Below are positions 7,838-16,533 of a stretch of DNA of 64,000 nucleotides, one piece after another. Positions within the stretch are counted from its first letter, which is position 1, and each line of letters starts with the position of its first letter. The notes under the pieces were generated by a model. That model saw only the letters and a list, made by a program, of their open reading frames with translations, was not told where the DNA came from and made no database searches. This DNA comes from Bacillus thuringiensis. Lineage in GTDB: Bacteria; Bacillota; Bacilli; Bacillales; Bacillaceae_G. The stretch spans positions 2,416,501 to 2,480,500 of the forward strand of contig NZ_CP012099.1 in NCBI RefSeq assembly GCF_001182785.1, written 5' to 3'. A program made the position numbers and the translations under genes.

Positions 7838-8662
7838 ATACAATTAAAAGAATATATGAATCAAGCATTTCCAGGAGTTACATTAGGACCCTACTTATTA
7901 TCTCAGTGGGAAAATCATTTACATTTTGATTTCGGAAAAGATAAATATCAAATTGTAGAAGGAACCGACGATTTAAATATGGAATACTTTTCTCAACTAT
8001 ATACATATAATAAATTCTTATTTGAAGACATATTTTCAAAAGAAGATGTAGTGTTTGTAGTGACAAATGTTTATAGATTTAAAAAGGAAAACATAAAAAC
8101 TCCACAGAAAATAAATGTATACAATAAATATATTAAGAAAAGAGATTTAAGATTTCATATAAGACAAGAAACGTTACCGTTTCTATTTGAAGATGAAGAA
8201 GCAGATTTATCCCGCATTAACGGGCAGTAAGACCCCCACCTCAAAATTCAGCGAAAGCAAAGAAGGTAGGTGGGAATCAACTGCCCCTAAAAGCCCGATT
8301 GGTTCAACTAATAATCAGTGGGGATGAACAAAACCCCCACTGATTAAAGTTTCACTTTATATTGTACATATCAATTTTCTTTAAAATGTCTCGTAGAAGA
8401 TATTAAGTATGAATCGCTTATACAAGCTGCTAATCATGAGGATTTCTCTGCTCTGTATCCTCGATTTGGACGAAAAAAAGAAATTTCTTATCCAGATGTA
8501 TTTCTCATAAATGAAACGAAAGATATTGTCATGTTTATGTATGATGATAGAGGATGTGAAGTAATTGCGAAGAATAAAGAAATAATACGAGATTTATATA
8601 AGAAATACAAAGAATGGATTCCAGATTATGAACGAGAAAGTATAGATAACTTATTTAAATGA
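7838..8662 (+). pseudogene. DUF3885-like gene interrupted by bcr1
   Basis: The 5' part (to 8210) and the 3' part (from 8361) are two pieces of one gene. If the 150 bases from 8211 to 8360 are removed, one TTTAT is lost and the frame runs on without a stop: ...EDEEADL-YCTYQFSLKC... to a C-terminus with FMYDDRGCEVIAKN and DLYKKYKEWIPDYER, which resembles the end of DUF3885 proteins. The intact product would be about 225 residues of unknown function. As it stands translation stops at 8230. The start is also doubtful: after AGAAAGGA the codon at the expected place is ATA (7838), and the next usable starts are a TTG at 7814 or an ATG at 7856. Confidence 0.8.
8206..8360 (+). repeat. Full-length bcr1 repeat with TTTAT ends
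   Basis: 155 bp counting both terminal TTTAT copies (8206-8210 and 8356-8360). It contains two strong inverted blocks, CCCCCACCT...AGGTGGG and AATCAGTGGGG...CCCCCACTGATT, so its RNA would be highly structured. Length, ends and sequence match what I recall of bcr1 of the B. cereus group, a non-coding repeat with mobile-element behaviour. It sits inside a coding sequence, with the TTTAT duplication at the junction. Confidence 0.9.
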
Positions 8663-8685
8663 CAATAGGGGAAGTGAAGCGTGTA

Positions 8686-9396
8686 ATGAAACGTATTGCA
8701 ATTGTATCTGCATGGGAACCAGAACTGACATATTTGCATCAACATTATCCGAGTGAACGTGTTGAAAAAAGAGCAGCTTGGGAATTTCATTTTCATACTA
8801 TTAATGAGCTGGAAATTATATCAGTTGTTACTGGTGTCGGTAAAGTAAGCTGCGCTAGTTGTGTACAATTGTTAATTAGTGAGTTTCAGCCAGATGAGTT
8901 GTTTATGACAGGAATATGCGGAAGTTTATCAAACAAGGTGAAAAACGGTCATATTGTAGTGGCACTAAACGCAATACAACACGATGTTACTGCTGCTGGC
9001 TCAGGGGAAAATGTTTTTAATTTATATAACGGTAGAACAGCACCTATTGAAACAACAAAATCACTTGTAAGAAGAATAAAAAAAATACGATCGTATGATC
9101 CAATACATTTCGGTACATTTTTATCAGGAGATCAACGTATTCGTAGTTCAGAAATGAGATATTTACTCCATACCGTATATGGAGCATTGGCAGTTGATCA
9201 AGAAGTAGCAGCTTTCGCCTATGTGTGTCAAATAAATAAAAAACCATTTCTATGTTTAAAAGCTGCTTCAGATCAAGCGAATGATAAAACGAAAGAAGAA
9301 CAAAAAATCTTTAAAATGCTAGCATGCGAAAGAGCATGTGAGCATTTAATTGCTTTTTTACGTGTTTATGAGATTAATGTAGTAAATAATAGATAG
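8686..9396 (+). CDS. MTA/SAH nucleosidase-like phosphorylase superfamily protein
   Basis: 236 residues of the PNP/MtnN fold. IAIVSAWEPEL matches the N-terminal acid-containing strand, VVTGVGKVSCASCVQ and FMTGICGSLS match the phosphate/ribose loops, DQEVAAFAYVC corresponds to the DMEGAA substrate motif, and LKAASDQAND holds the general-acid Asp. Family enzymes cleave the adenine from 5'-methylthioadenosine or S-adenosylhomocysteine. The DMEG to DQEV change means substrate specificity may differ from MtnN. ATG 8686 is chosen because GGGGAAGTG precedes it; ATG 8659 overlaps the stop of the broken upstream gene. Confidence 0.75.
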   Translation: MKRIAIVSAWEPELTYLHQHYPSERVEKRAAWEFHFHTINELEIISVVTGVGKVSCASCVQLLISEFQPDELFMTGICGSLSNKVKNGHIVVALNAIQHDVTAAGSGENVFNLYNGRTAPIETTKSLVRRIKKIRSYDPIHFGTFLSGDQRIRSSEMRYLLHTVYGALAVDQEVAAFAYVCQINKKPFLCLKAASDQANDKTKEEQKIFKMLACERACEHLIAFLRVYEINVVNNR

Positions 9397-9412
9397 TTAG
9401 AGGGTTTTAAGC

Positions 9413-10048
9413 TTGGAAACTACAAATAAAATAGCTATTTTGGGTGCGAATGGAAAAGTCGGGAAATTCCTCATAAATGAAGCGTTAGAACAGGGATTTC
9501 AAGTGAAAATATTAACGAGAAATTCTAAAAATATGCCGATAAATAATGAGAATATAGAGGTTATCATTGGAGATGCCCGTGATTTTTCTTCAATCCAGGA
9601 ATTACTTCAAGGTTGTAGAGCTGTGATTAATGCTGTCGGTCAACCGAAAAATGAATCTTATATTTTTAGTACAGTTACAAAGCATATTTTAAAAGTAATG
9701 AAGGAATATGAAATAAAACGTTATATTCTTATTTCTGGTGGCTCTATAAATGTTGTTGGAGATCAGAAAGGGATTGTAAATAAAATGGGGGCTAACTTGT
9801 TTAAATTATTTTTACCAAAAATGATGCAAGATAAATATAAAGAGTTACAAATTCTCCAAAGTAGTGATGTAGATTGGACGGTTGTTAAATTACCATTTGT
9901 TATAGAGGGGAATGGTATAGGAAATATAAAAGAGAGTTTAGTGGATATGCCAGGAATTAAAATTCAAAATGGAGATATTGCACCGTTTGTTATAAAACAA
10001 ATTAATAGTAAGTTATATGTAGGGAAATGTCCGTTCATTTCAAATTAA
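9413..10048 (+). CDS. NmrA/SDR-type NAD(P)-binding protein
   Basis: 211 residues with the Rossmann signature GANGKVGKFL at the N-terminus, VIIGDARD after beta 3 and AVINAVGQPKNE in place of the active-site region; YILISGGS and DWTVVKLPFV follow as in atypical SDRs of the NmrA type, which usually lack the catalytic Tyr-Lys pair. Likely a cytosolic NAD(P)H-dependent reductase or redox sensor. TTG start with AGAGGG eight bases upstream. Confidence 0.8.
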   Translation: METTNKIAILGANGKVGKFLINEALEQGFQVKILTRNSKNMPINNENIEVIIGDARDFSSIQELLQGCRAVINAVGQPKNESYIFSTVTKHILKVMKEYEIKRYILISGGSINVVGDQKGIVNKMGANLFKLFLPKMMQDKYKELQILQSSDVDWTVVKLPFVIEGNGIGNIKESLVDMPGIKIQNGDIAPFVIKQINSKLYVGKCPFISN

Positions 10049-10128
10049 GAGCTGAAATTTATAATAGATGGAATATATTATATGGGTACATGTTGAGTTT
10101 AATACAACCAATTGGAGGACAATTTTAT

Positions 10129-10977
10129 ATGATTCAATATAAAAGATGTAGTGAGGTGAATATTGATTTAGTATATGAAGCTTTTAAAGATGGATTTTCC
10201 GATTATATTATTAAGATGGAGGTTTCAAAAGAGGATTTTATACAACGTTTTTTGGGACCAGAAGGTAATTTGCTAGAACATTCTTTTCTTGCTTTAGACG
10301 GTGACAAATCTGTTGGCGTAATACTAGGTGGTATAAAGGATTATGAAAGTATAAAGACTATGCGCTGCGGAACATTGGCGGTTCATCCTAATTATCGCGG
10401 TATTGGTGTGAGTCGAAAATTATTTGAACTGCATAAAGAAGAGGCGATTCAACATGGATGTAAGCAACTTTTTCTCGAAGTCATTGTAGGAAACGACCGA
10501 GCGATTCATTTTTATAATAAGTTGGGCTATGAAAAAGTGTACGATCTTTCTTATTATAATTTAAATGATTTGACTAAAATAATGAATAAAGTTTGTAAGG
10601 ATATTGAAGTAAAACAATTAGAATTTCCAACTTTTAAAGATGAAATTCAGAAATGGTTAAACTTCCATATAAATTGGCAAAATGATATTGATTATATCGA
10701 ACAAACAAATAATATATTTTATGGTGCATATGTCGATAATGAGTTAAAAGGCTCTCTATGTGTAAATGAACAAGGTAAAATTAGTTTTATTTTCGTAGAC
10801 AAAGATTATAGAAATATTGGTGTTGGGATGACATTATTACAAGTAGCAAGAGAAGAATTACATTTATCAAGTTTATCAATTGGGTTTCCTAACAATAATT
10901 TACTGGATGGTTTTTTAAAGAAATGTGGATTTGAAAAGAATTCTTTAGCACAATATGAAATGTATTTATTACTCTAA
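10129..10977 (+). CDS. Tandem GNAT-domain acetyltransferase
   Basis: 282 residues holding two GNAT folds. The first (about 1-150) has a canonical acetyl-CoA loop, HPNYRGIGVSRKLFE, and the C-terminal NDRAIHFYNKLGYEKV. The second (about 160-282) has a degenerate loop, DKDYRNIGVGMTLLQ, and ends CGFEKN. Acceptor unknown. The start is placed at 10129 because TTGGAGGA precedes it; the frame is open further upstream into the previous gene without a ribosome site. Confidence 0.8.
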   Translation: MIQYKRCSEVNIDLVYEAFKDGFSDYIIKMEVSKEDFIQRFLGPEGNLLEHSFLALDGDKSVGVILGGIKDYESIKTMRCGTLAVHPNYRGIGVSRKLFELHKEEAIQHGCKQLFLEVIVGNDRAIHFYNKLGYEKVYDLSYYNLNDLTKIMNKVCKDIEVKQLEFPTFKDEIQKWLNFHINWQNDIDYIEQTNNIFYGAYVDNELKGSLCVNEQGKISFIFVDKDYRNIGVGMTLLQVAREELHLSSLSIGFPNNNLLDGFLKKCGFEKNSLAQYEMYLLL

Positions 10978-11007
10978 AAGCGGAAGGGATTTATTCTTTT
11001 CGCTTTT
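10976..11007 (+). terminator. Probable terminator
   Basis: AAAAGCG and CGCTTTT flank a short loop, followed by a T-rich run, directly at the stop codon of the tandem GNAT gene. The stem is modest. Confidence 0.55.
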
Positions 11008-11169
11008 TATTTTTTCTGTTAAGTTGGTAAATTCTTCTCAAATATAATTTGTAATGAGAGGAATTTGTTTATCCTTAAGTTATCTTTTTAATTGTCAATT
11101 TTATGCTAATAATTTTCTTTGTATAATATTCTAATTTTATGTAGAATAGATACGATGGGAGGGGATGAA

Positions 11170-11544
11170 ATGAATAATGGATTAAAGTTTAAGATTTTTG
11201 AATTGCATTGTCTTGTTCAAAAGACTTATTCTGATATTAAAATAGCGTGTGATATTGCTATTTATCAAGAAAACACTTCTAAATATTTAATTTCATTAGG
11301 ATTTTTAAATAAATCATATATGACTTATATAGAAGCAAAAAGATTCTATCGCGAAAATGAAGAGCTTGTAAGTGTAGAATTTGATAATTTCTTTGATATG
11401 TATGATAAATTAGAAAACGAATTAAAACAAGTTATTTCAACTGAAGATAAAAATCCTTCATTGCTACATAGCAGACTTGATCAGTTTCATCAGAAAGTTG
11501 AAAATATAAATGACCTAATAAAAGTATTGCAAAATGCTCGTTAA
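11170..11544 (+). CDS. Hypothetical helical protein
   Basis: 124 residues, mostly predicted helical and charged (NEELVSVEFDNFFDMYDKLENELKQ), no signal peptide, no membrane segment and no motif I recognise. GGGAGGGGATGAA supports the start at 11170. Single-gene unit between terminators. Confidence 0.65.
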   Translation: MNNGLKFKIFELHCLVQKTYSDIKIACDIAIYQENTSKYLISLGFLNKSYMTYIEAKRFYRENEELVSVEFDNFFDMYDKLENELKQVISTEDKNPSLLHSRLDQFHQKVENINDLIKVLQNAR

Positions 11545-11612
11545 TGAATGCTTTTTTCTTTTTTGTATAGAAATTATGTATTAAAAACATTTTAGGGATA
11601 TTACATATTAAA

Positions 11613-11648
11613 GAGGTGGCTTTTGTTGATTACAAAAGTCATCTTTTT
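11613..11648 (+). terminator. Rho-independent terminator
   Basis: At RNA level GGUGGCUUUUGU pairs with ACAAAAGUCAUC using two G-U pairs, followed by a U run. Ends the hypothetical gene before the protease gene. Confidence 0.65.
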
Positions 11649-11719
11649 ATGTTAGGAATAGATTGTATACATTTTAGCAGTTTCATATAAATAATAGGAA
11701 TTTATACGAGGTAAATATC

Positions 11720-14383
11720 ATGGGAAATAAAAAAGAAATAGCTATAGTTGCATTAACAACAGGATTCGTTTTAACAAGTGTAACACCATATGGAGTAGGT
11801 CATGCAGAGGAACCTGTTCAAATGCAAGTTGAAATTCAAGAGGATTCGTTCCGTACAGGTGATCTTACACAACCATCAAAAAAAGCGCCAGAGAATGTAG
11901 TGAAAGATGCACTTAAGGAAAATACGGAGCATGCTTTGTCTCCAAAACAAGTTAGTGCAGAAACAGGAGTAGATTACAAGGTTCTTCAAAAACGTGGTTC
12001 TTATGATGGAACTACACTTGTGCGCATGCAACAAATATATGAAGGAAAAGAAGTGTATGGCCACCAGTTGACTGCTCACGTAGATAAAAAAGGTATTATT
12101 AAAAGCATTTCAGGAGCTAGTGCACAAAATTTAACACAAGAAGATTTAAAGAAACCTATTAATTTATCAAAAGAAGAAGCGAAACAATATATTTATAAAA
12201 AGTACGGAAATGAGACTAAATTCATTTCTGAACCAGAAGTTAAGACGGTTATTTTTGTTGATGAAAATCATGGGCAGGCTAGCAATGCATATCAAGTTAC
12301 ATTTGCTGCTACAACACCAAATTATGTATCTGGAACTTATTTAGTGAATGCTCATAATGGTGAAATGTTAAAAGATATGGTACAAGAATCAAGTTTGAAA
12401 ATAAGTGAAGAGTATGTTCAATCCGTTAAGGAAAATAAAACTAGCAATTTCACATCATTAACTGGAACAGGAAAAGATGATTTAGGCGTAACTCGTACAT
12501 TTGGTATTTCTAAACAGACCAGTGGGAATTATGCGCTTGCTGATTACACAAGAGGACAAGGAATTGAGACATATGATGTAAATTATAGAGATATTACAAA
12601 TGAAGAAAGTTATTATCCTGGTATACTAACAACTAGCGTTTCAACAACATTTAATGATCCAAAGGCGGTAAGCGCTCATTTCTTAGCAACAAAGGTATAT
12701 GATTTTTATAAAGAAAAATATAAGCGTAATAGTTTTGATAATAAAGGGAAAAAAGTAGTTTCAGTTGTACATGCATGGGATTCCGGAGGAACAAATGATC
12801 CTGAAAATTGGGAGAATGCATTTAGTACTAATATTAATAACATTAGTATGCTTTTATATGGAGATCCTATGGTAAAAGCGTTCGACATAGCGGGTCATGA
12901 ATTTACACATGCGGTTACATCTAGCGAATCTAACCTTGAATTTTCAGGAGAATCTGGGGCGATTAACGAGGCATTATCTGATATTATGGGAACGGCTATA
13001 GAGAAATACATAAATAATGGAGAATTTAACTGGACAATAGGAGAACAAACGGGATCGACTTTTCGTAATATGAAAAATCCAACTGCAATTAATTTTTCAG
13101 AAGGACTACCGTATCCTGATGATTATAGTAAATATAATGATTTAAATGGAGAGGATTATGGAGGCGTTCATTTTAACTCAAGTATTATTAATAAAGTTGC
13201 GTATTTAATTGCACAAGGTGGTACTCATAACGGTATAAATGTAAATGGTATTGGTGAAGATAGAATGTTTGATATTTTCTATTATGCAAATACTGATGAA
13301 TTAAACATGACTTCTGATTTCTCTGAATTGAGATTGGCATGTCTTACAGTTGCAACTAATAAATATGGAACGAACTCAATTGAAGTTCAATCAGTCCAAA
13401 ATGCTTTTGATGCGGCAAAAATTACAGGAACAGTGAAAGAAAACGAAAAAACAGTAGAAAACCAAGCGCCAGAGTTAACTGTACCGAGTACCATTACACT
13501 ACGTGTAGGAGATACGTTTGATCCAATGAGAAATGTAAAAGCTGTTGATAAGGAAGATGGTGATTTAACAAATAAAGTAAAGCATAAAGGCGATGTAGAT
13601 ACTTCAAAATCAGGTACATACATTATGGAATACATGGTTGTTGATTCTCAAGGGCGGAATGCAACGGCAACACAGACTGTAATTGTAGAGAAAAATGGAG
13701 AAACATCAGATTTAGAACCTAAATTAACAGTGCCTGTTGGAGCGACAATTCATGTAGGAGATTCATTTGTTCCAATGGCAGAAGTATTAGCTATCGATAA
13801 AGAAGACGGTGATCTCACTTCTAAAATCAAAGTTGATGGTGAAGTAGATACATCTAAAGCTGGTACTTACGTATTAACGTACACGGTTACAGATTCTAAA
13901 GGTCATGAAGTAACGGCGGAGCAAACTGTAACGGTCAAAGTTAGAGAAGAAGTTAAAAATGATAAACCAATACTAAAAGTACCTGCTACAACTTCAATTA
14001 CTGAGGGTGATCAATTTGATCCGTTAGTAGGAGTATCAGCTACTGACAAAGAAGACGGTGACCTTACTTCTAAAGTAGCGTATGAAGGAACTATAGATAT
14101 AACTAAAGCTGGTACTTATGAAATAATATATAGTGTAAGAGATTCCGTGGGTAATGAGGTAAATACAATACAAAAAGTGTTAGTGAAAGATAAAGAAACT
14201 AGCAAACCTAATGGTCTTGCTAATAAGACAAACAACAGTAATACCGATAAAAAAGAATATACATATAAGGAGCTTCCAAAGACGGGTGTAAGTACAACTA
14301 ACAGTGCAGCAATCGGCATATTGATGATTCTTACAGGTACAGTACTCATTTTGGTTCGCAAATTTAGAAAGATACAAAAATAA
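11720..14383 (+). CDS. LPXTG-anchored thermolysin-type (M4) metalloprotease
   Basis: 887 residues. Signal peptide (about 1-29), propeptide of FTP/PepSY type (about 55-220), thermolysin-like M4 domain (about 245-560) with zinc motif H393-E-F-T-H397 and third ligand E417 in GAINEALSD, spaced 20 residues as in thermolysin. Three Ig-like repeats (DUF5011 type) start near 585, 668 and 749; each has a KEDGDLT(N/S)K motif. The end is a sorting signal: LPKTG at 852-856, hydrophobic stretch, RKFRK. The enzyme should be secreted, matured and then attached to peptidoglycan by a class A sortase. Most bacillolysins are released, so the wall anchor is notable. It lies beside the pilus locus, suggesting a shared surface role. 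Confidence 0.9.
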   Translation: MGNKKEIAIVALTTGFVLTSVTPYGVGHAEEPVQMQVEIQEDSFRTGDLTQPSKKAPENVVKDALKENTEHALSPKQVSAETGVDYKVLQKRGSYDGTTLVRMQQIYEGKEVYGHQLTAHVDKKGIIKSISGASAQNLTQEDLKKPINLSKEEAKQYIYKKYGNETKFISEPEVKTVIFVDENHGQASNAYQVTFAATTPNYVSGTYLVNAHNGEMLKDMVQESSLKISEEYVQSVKENKTSNFTSLTGTGKDDLGVTRTFGISKQTSGNYALADYTRGQGIETYDVNYRDITNEESYYPGILTTSVSTTFNDPKAVSAHFLATKVYDFYKEKYKRNSFDNKGKKVVSVVHAWDSGGTNDPENWENAFSTNINNISMLLYGDPMVKAFDIAGHEFTHAVTSSESNLEFSGESGAINEALSDIMGTAIEKYINNGEFNWTIGEQTGSTFRNMKNPTAINFSEGLPYPDDYSKYNDLNGEDYGGVHFNSSIINKVAYLIAQGGTHNGINVNGIGEDRMFDIFYYANTDELNMTSDFSELRLACLTVATNKYGTNSIEVQSVQNAFDAAKITGTVKENEKTVENQAPELTVPSTITLRVGDTFDPMRNVKAVDKEDGDLTNKVKHKGDVDTSKSGTYIMEYMVVDSQGRNATATQTVIVEKNGETSDLEPKLTVPVGATIHVGDSFVPMAEVLAIDKEDGDLTSKIKVDGEVDTSKAGTYVLTYTVTDSKGHEVTAEQTVTVKVREEVKNDKPILKVPATTSITEGDQFDPLVGVSATDKEDGDLTSKVAYEGTIDITKAGTYEIIYSVRDSVGNEVNTIQKVLVKDKETSKPNGLANKTNNSNTDKKEYTYKELPKTGVSTTNSAAIGILMILTGTVLILVRKFRKIQK

Positions 14384-14715
14384 TAGTAGGGATTATTCGT
14401 TTGAAGAAAAGAGTTCATTATCCAGAAGAAATAAAGTAGAAAGTAAGTAAAAAGAAATATGGATTTTTTACTTAATAAGATTTTAGTAGTTAAGCGGTAC
14501 ATTTGGATTTTGTAAAAATTTACAGTTGGATGCCATTTTGTCTACAGAACTATATTACATATAAAACACGTTACTATTCTCATTAAAATAAAAGAATAGT
14601 AACGTGTTTTTTGATTTGAAAATAGCATAAATCCTATAGCTCATGAATATAGGAGTACTTCTAATTTGCCATTGATAAGTTACTGAAAATACTTTGTTTT
14701 AATGGAAGTGTCACT
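14384..14715. other. Intergenic region between convergent genes
   Basis: No coding sequence. It holds the strong hairpin at 14563-14612 that can terminate both the protease gene and the AraC gene. Nothing else recognised. Confidence 0.5.
14563..14612. terminator. Bidirectional terminator
   Basis: AAAACACGTTACTATTCT and its exact complement form an 18-bp stem around a 12-nt loop, with A and T tails on both sides. It lies between convergent genes. Confidence 0.85.
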
Positions 14716-15942
14716 CTAAATGACAACATGAGATTTTCGGTATTTACCAGGTGTTTCGTTGGTGAATTTTTTAAAAATTTTAGTGAAATAGCTTTGATCG
14801 CTAAAATTAAGCGAAGCGCATATGTCTGATAAAGGATAGGTGGTGAAAGTTAATAATTTCTTTGCTTCTTCGACTCGTTCACGTTGAATGTACTCAATTA
14901 ATGAAATACCGACCTCTTTTTTAAATAATATAGATAAATAATCTGAATTCACATTTGCAAATTTAGCAAGTTGTTTAACAGATATTGGATTGTAAATATT
15001 TTTAAAAATATAGTTTTTGCAGATAGCAATAGTCTGTGAATGTTGCTGTGTTTTTTGTGCCTTTACACGGTCTGCAAAGGTACAAAAAGCATTTTTTAAC
15101 AAATCCCAAACAGATTCTTTGTCTTTTAAATCTTCTGTTCTTTGAATATGTAAATCATAAATTTTGTAAGCAATCCCAGATGGAAGTCCCCCTTTTATCG
15201 CATATCTAGTAGCGAGCGTGATGGATGAAATACAAATGTTTTTATGACGTCTTAATTGATGGAATGAAGATAAAGATGAAAGAGTCTCTTGTTGGAATTC
15301 GTAATAATATTTGAGTACGGTTTCTTTATCCCCGTTTTCTATAGAACCAAGTAATTGCTGCTCTATATATAAATTATGATAAATGGATTCGTCTTTTTGC
15401 ATTGAAATATATACATCTTCGTTTAAGATTCTGCTATGACTTATATGAAGTGAATCACTGTTATTTGAAAAGGTGCTTACATCTGAATTTTTTTTATAGA
15501 GAATGTTATAGAACAATATTGCTATATTTACAAAGAAATTTTGATCTTTGACTGACAATGAAAAATAATGGTCTCTTGTTCTTTTATAATTTGGAATGAA
15601 ATTAAGGTTACTATCCGTTTTACTTGTAGAAAAATTTACATGTGCCAAGGGCCCAATAATAACAGTACCGTTCACCATATAATCGCTCTTTATGTGAATT
15701 AAAATGAAGTGCCCTAGATGTTCGTGAGTTCTGAAGATGGGTGAATTATATGTATCATTTCTCTGAAAAAGCACATGTAACTGTTCTATTTTTGATGTAT
15801 ACAACGAATGTGAATCATTTTTTGATGTGAATTCTAAAAGAATATTTTTGTTACAATCTAAAAAACAAACTGGAATTTCAAAAGATTGGAAAAACATATT
15901 GCAAATGTACTCTATCTCAACTAGACTGAGCTTTTTAGTCAT
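14716..15942 (-). CDS. AraC family regulator, candidate pilus regulator
   Basis: 408 residues. The C-terminal 100 form the two-helix-turn-helix AraC domain (ISVKQLAKFANVNSDYL and PLSDICASLNFSDQSYFTKIFKKF, ending TPGKYRK). The 300-residue N-terminal part is a cytoplasmic sensor-like region that I do not recognise; it begins with a PAS/GAF-like segment (CFLDCNKNILLEF). GGAGGAAG supports the start. It is divergent from bcpA across a 590-bp gap, the arrangement seen for local activators of Gram-positive pilus islands, so control of bcpA-srtD-bcpB is a reasonable inference. Confidence 0.8.
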   Translation of the reverse strand: MTKKLSLVEIEYICNMFFQSFEIPVCFLDCNKNILLEFTSKNDSHSLYTSKIEQLHVLFQRNDTYNSPIFRTHEHLGHFILIHIKSDYMVNGTVIIGPLAHVNFSTSKTDSNLNFIPNYKRTRDHYFSLSVKDQNFFVNIAILFYNILYKKNSDVSTFSNNSDSLHISHSRILNEDVYISMQKDESIYHNLYIEQQLLGSIENGDKETVLKYYYEFQQETLSSLSSFHQLRRHKNICISSITLATRYAIKGGLPSGIAYKIYDLHIQRTEDLKDKESVWDLLKNAFCTFADRVKAQKTQQHSQTIAICKNYIFKNIYNPISVKQLAKFANVNSDYLSILFKKEVGISLIEYIQRERVEEAKKLLTFTTYPLSDICASLNFSDQSYFTKIFKKFTNETPGKYRKSHVVI

Positions 15943-16533
15943 ATTCTTCCTCCTTACAGTTATGCGTAATAGTTAAATAAACATATATTCCTTTTTTCAT
16001 AAGTAGAAACGGAAAATCTTTATTAATAAAAAATATAAATAAAAGTTATAAACTTCTAAGAATAATACCATAATTTAACATGAATAGCACATATTATTTG
16101 AATATACAGGTAATAGTTTTGGGCAGTAGCGTAAAATATGAATCGTCACACTTATTTGTTGGTTATTACTTATATGTATTAAAAATGATTAAGGTTGGAT
16201 TTTAAATAGGGATAGGAAGTGAGAAATTAATAGATTGACAGTAAGTGACTAGTCGAAATTAGCAGTGAAAGCTATTATGTAACAAATGTAATGATTTTTG
16301 AAGTAGAGATATAAGTGTAATTTAGGGGAGAAAATTACATATATCATGTGGAGAGACAACGTAATAATAGAAGATAAGAAAAGTGAATAAGTGATTGTAA
16401 ACAATGGATTGTTGGACGACTATGTTTTATGTTATTCGTTTAAATCTGATACTTGGCACACTATTGCTTTTAAGAAGGTAATAGTAATAAAGAGATTTTT
16501 AAAATGATAGAAGTAGTAAAGGGGATAAGAGAA
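15943..16533. other. Long divergent control region, AraC gene / bcpA
   Basis: About 590 AT-rich bases with no ORF. A TTGACA stands at 16235 but lacks a good minus 10 at 17 bp. A sigma-54-like string at 16454 is one base short of the required spacing. The length suggests regulator sites or a long leader for the pilin gene, but no repeat or clear promoter could be fixed by eye. Confidence 0.4.

Noticed and set aside
16235..16263. TTGACA as bcpA promoter
   Set aside because: No acceptable minus 10 box occurs at 16-18 bp, and it lies 300 bp before the gene.
16454..16468. Sigma-54-like promoter (TGGCAC...TTGCT) before bcpA
   Set aside because: The GG to GC distance is nine bases instead of the required ten, and no enhancer-binding activator is nearby.
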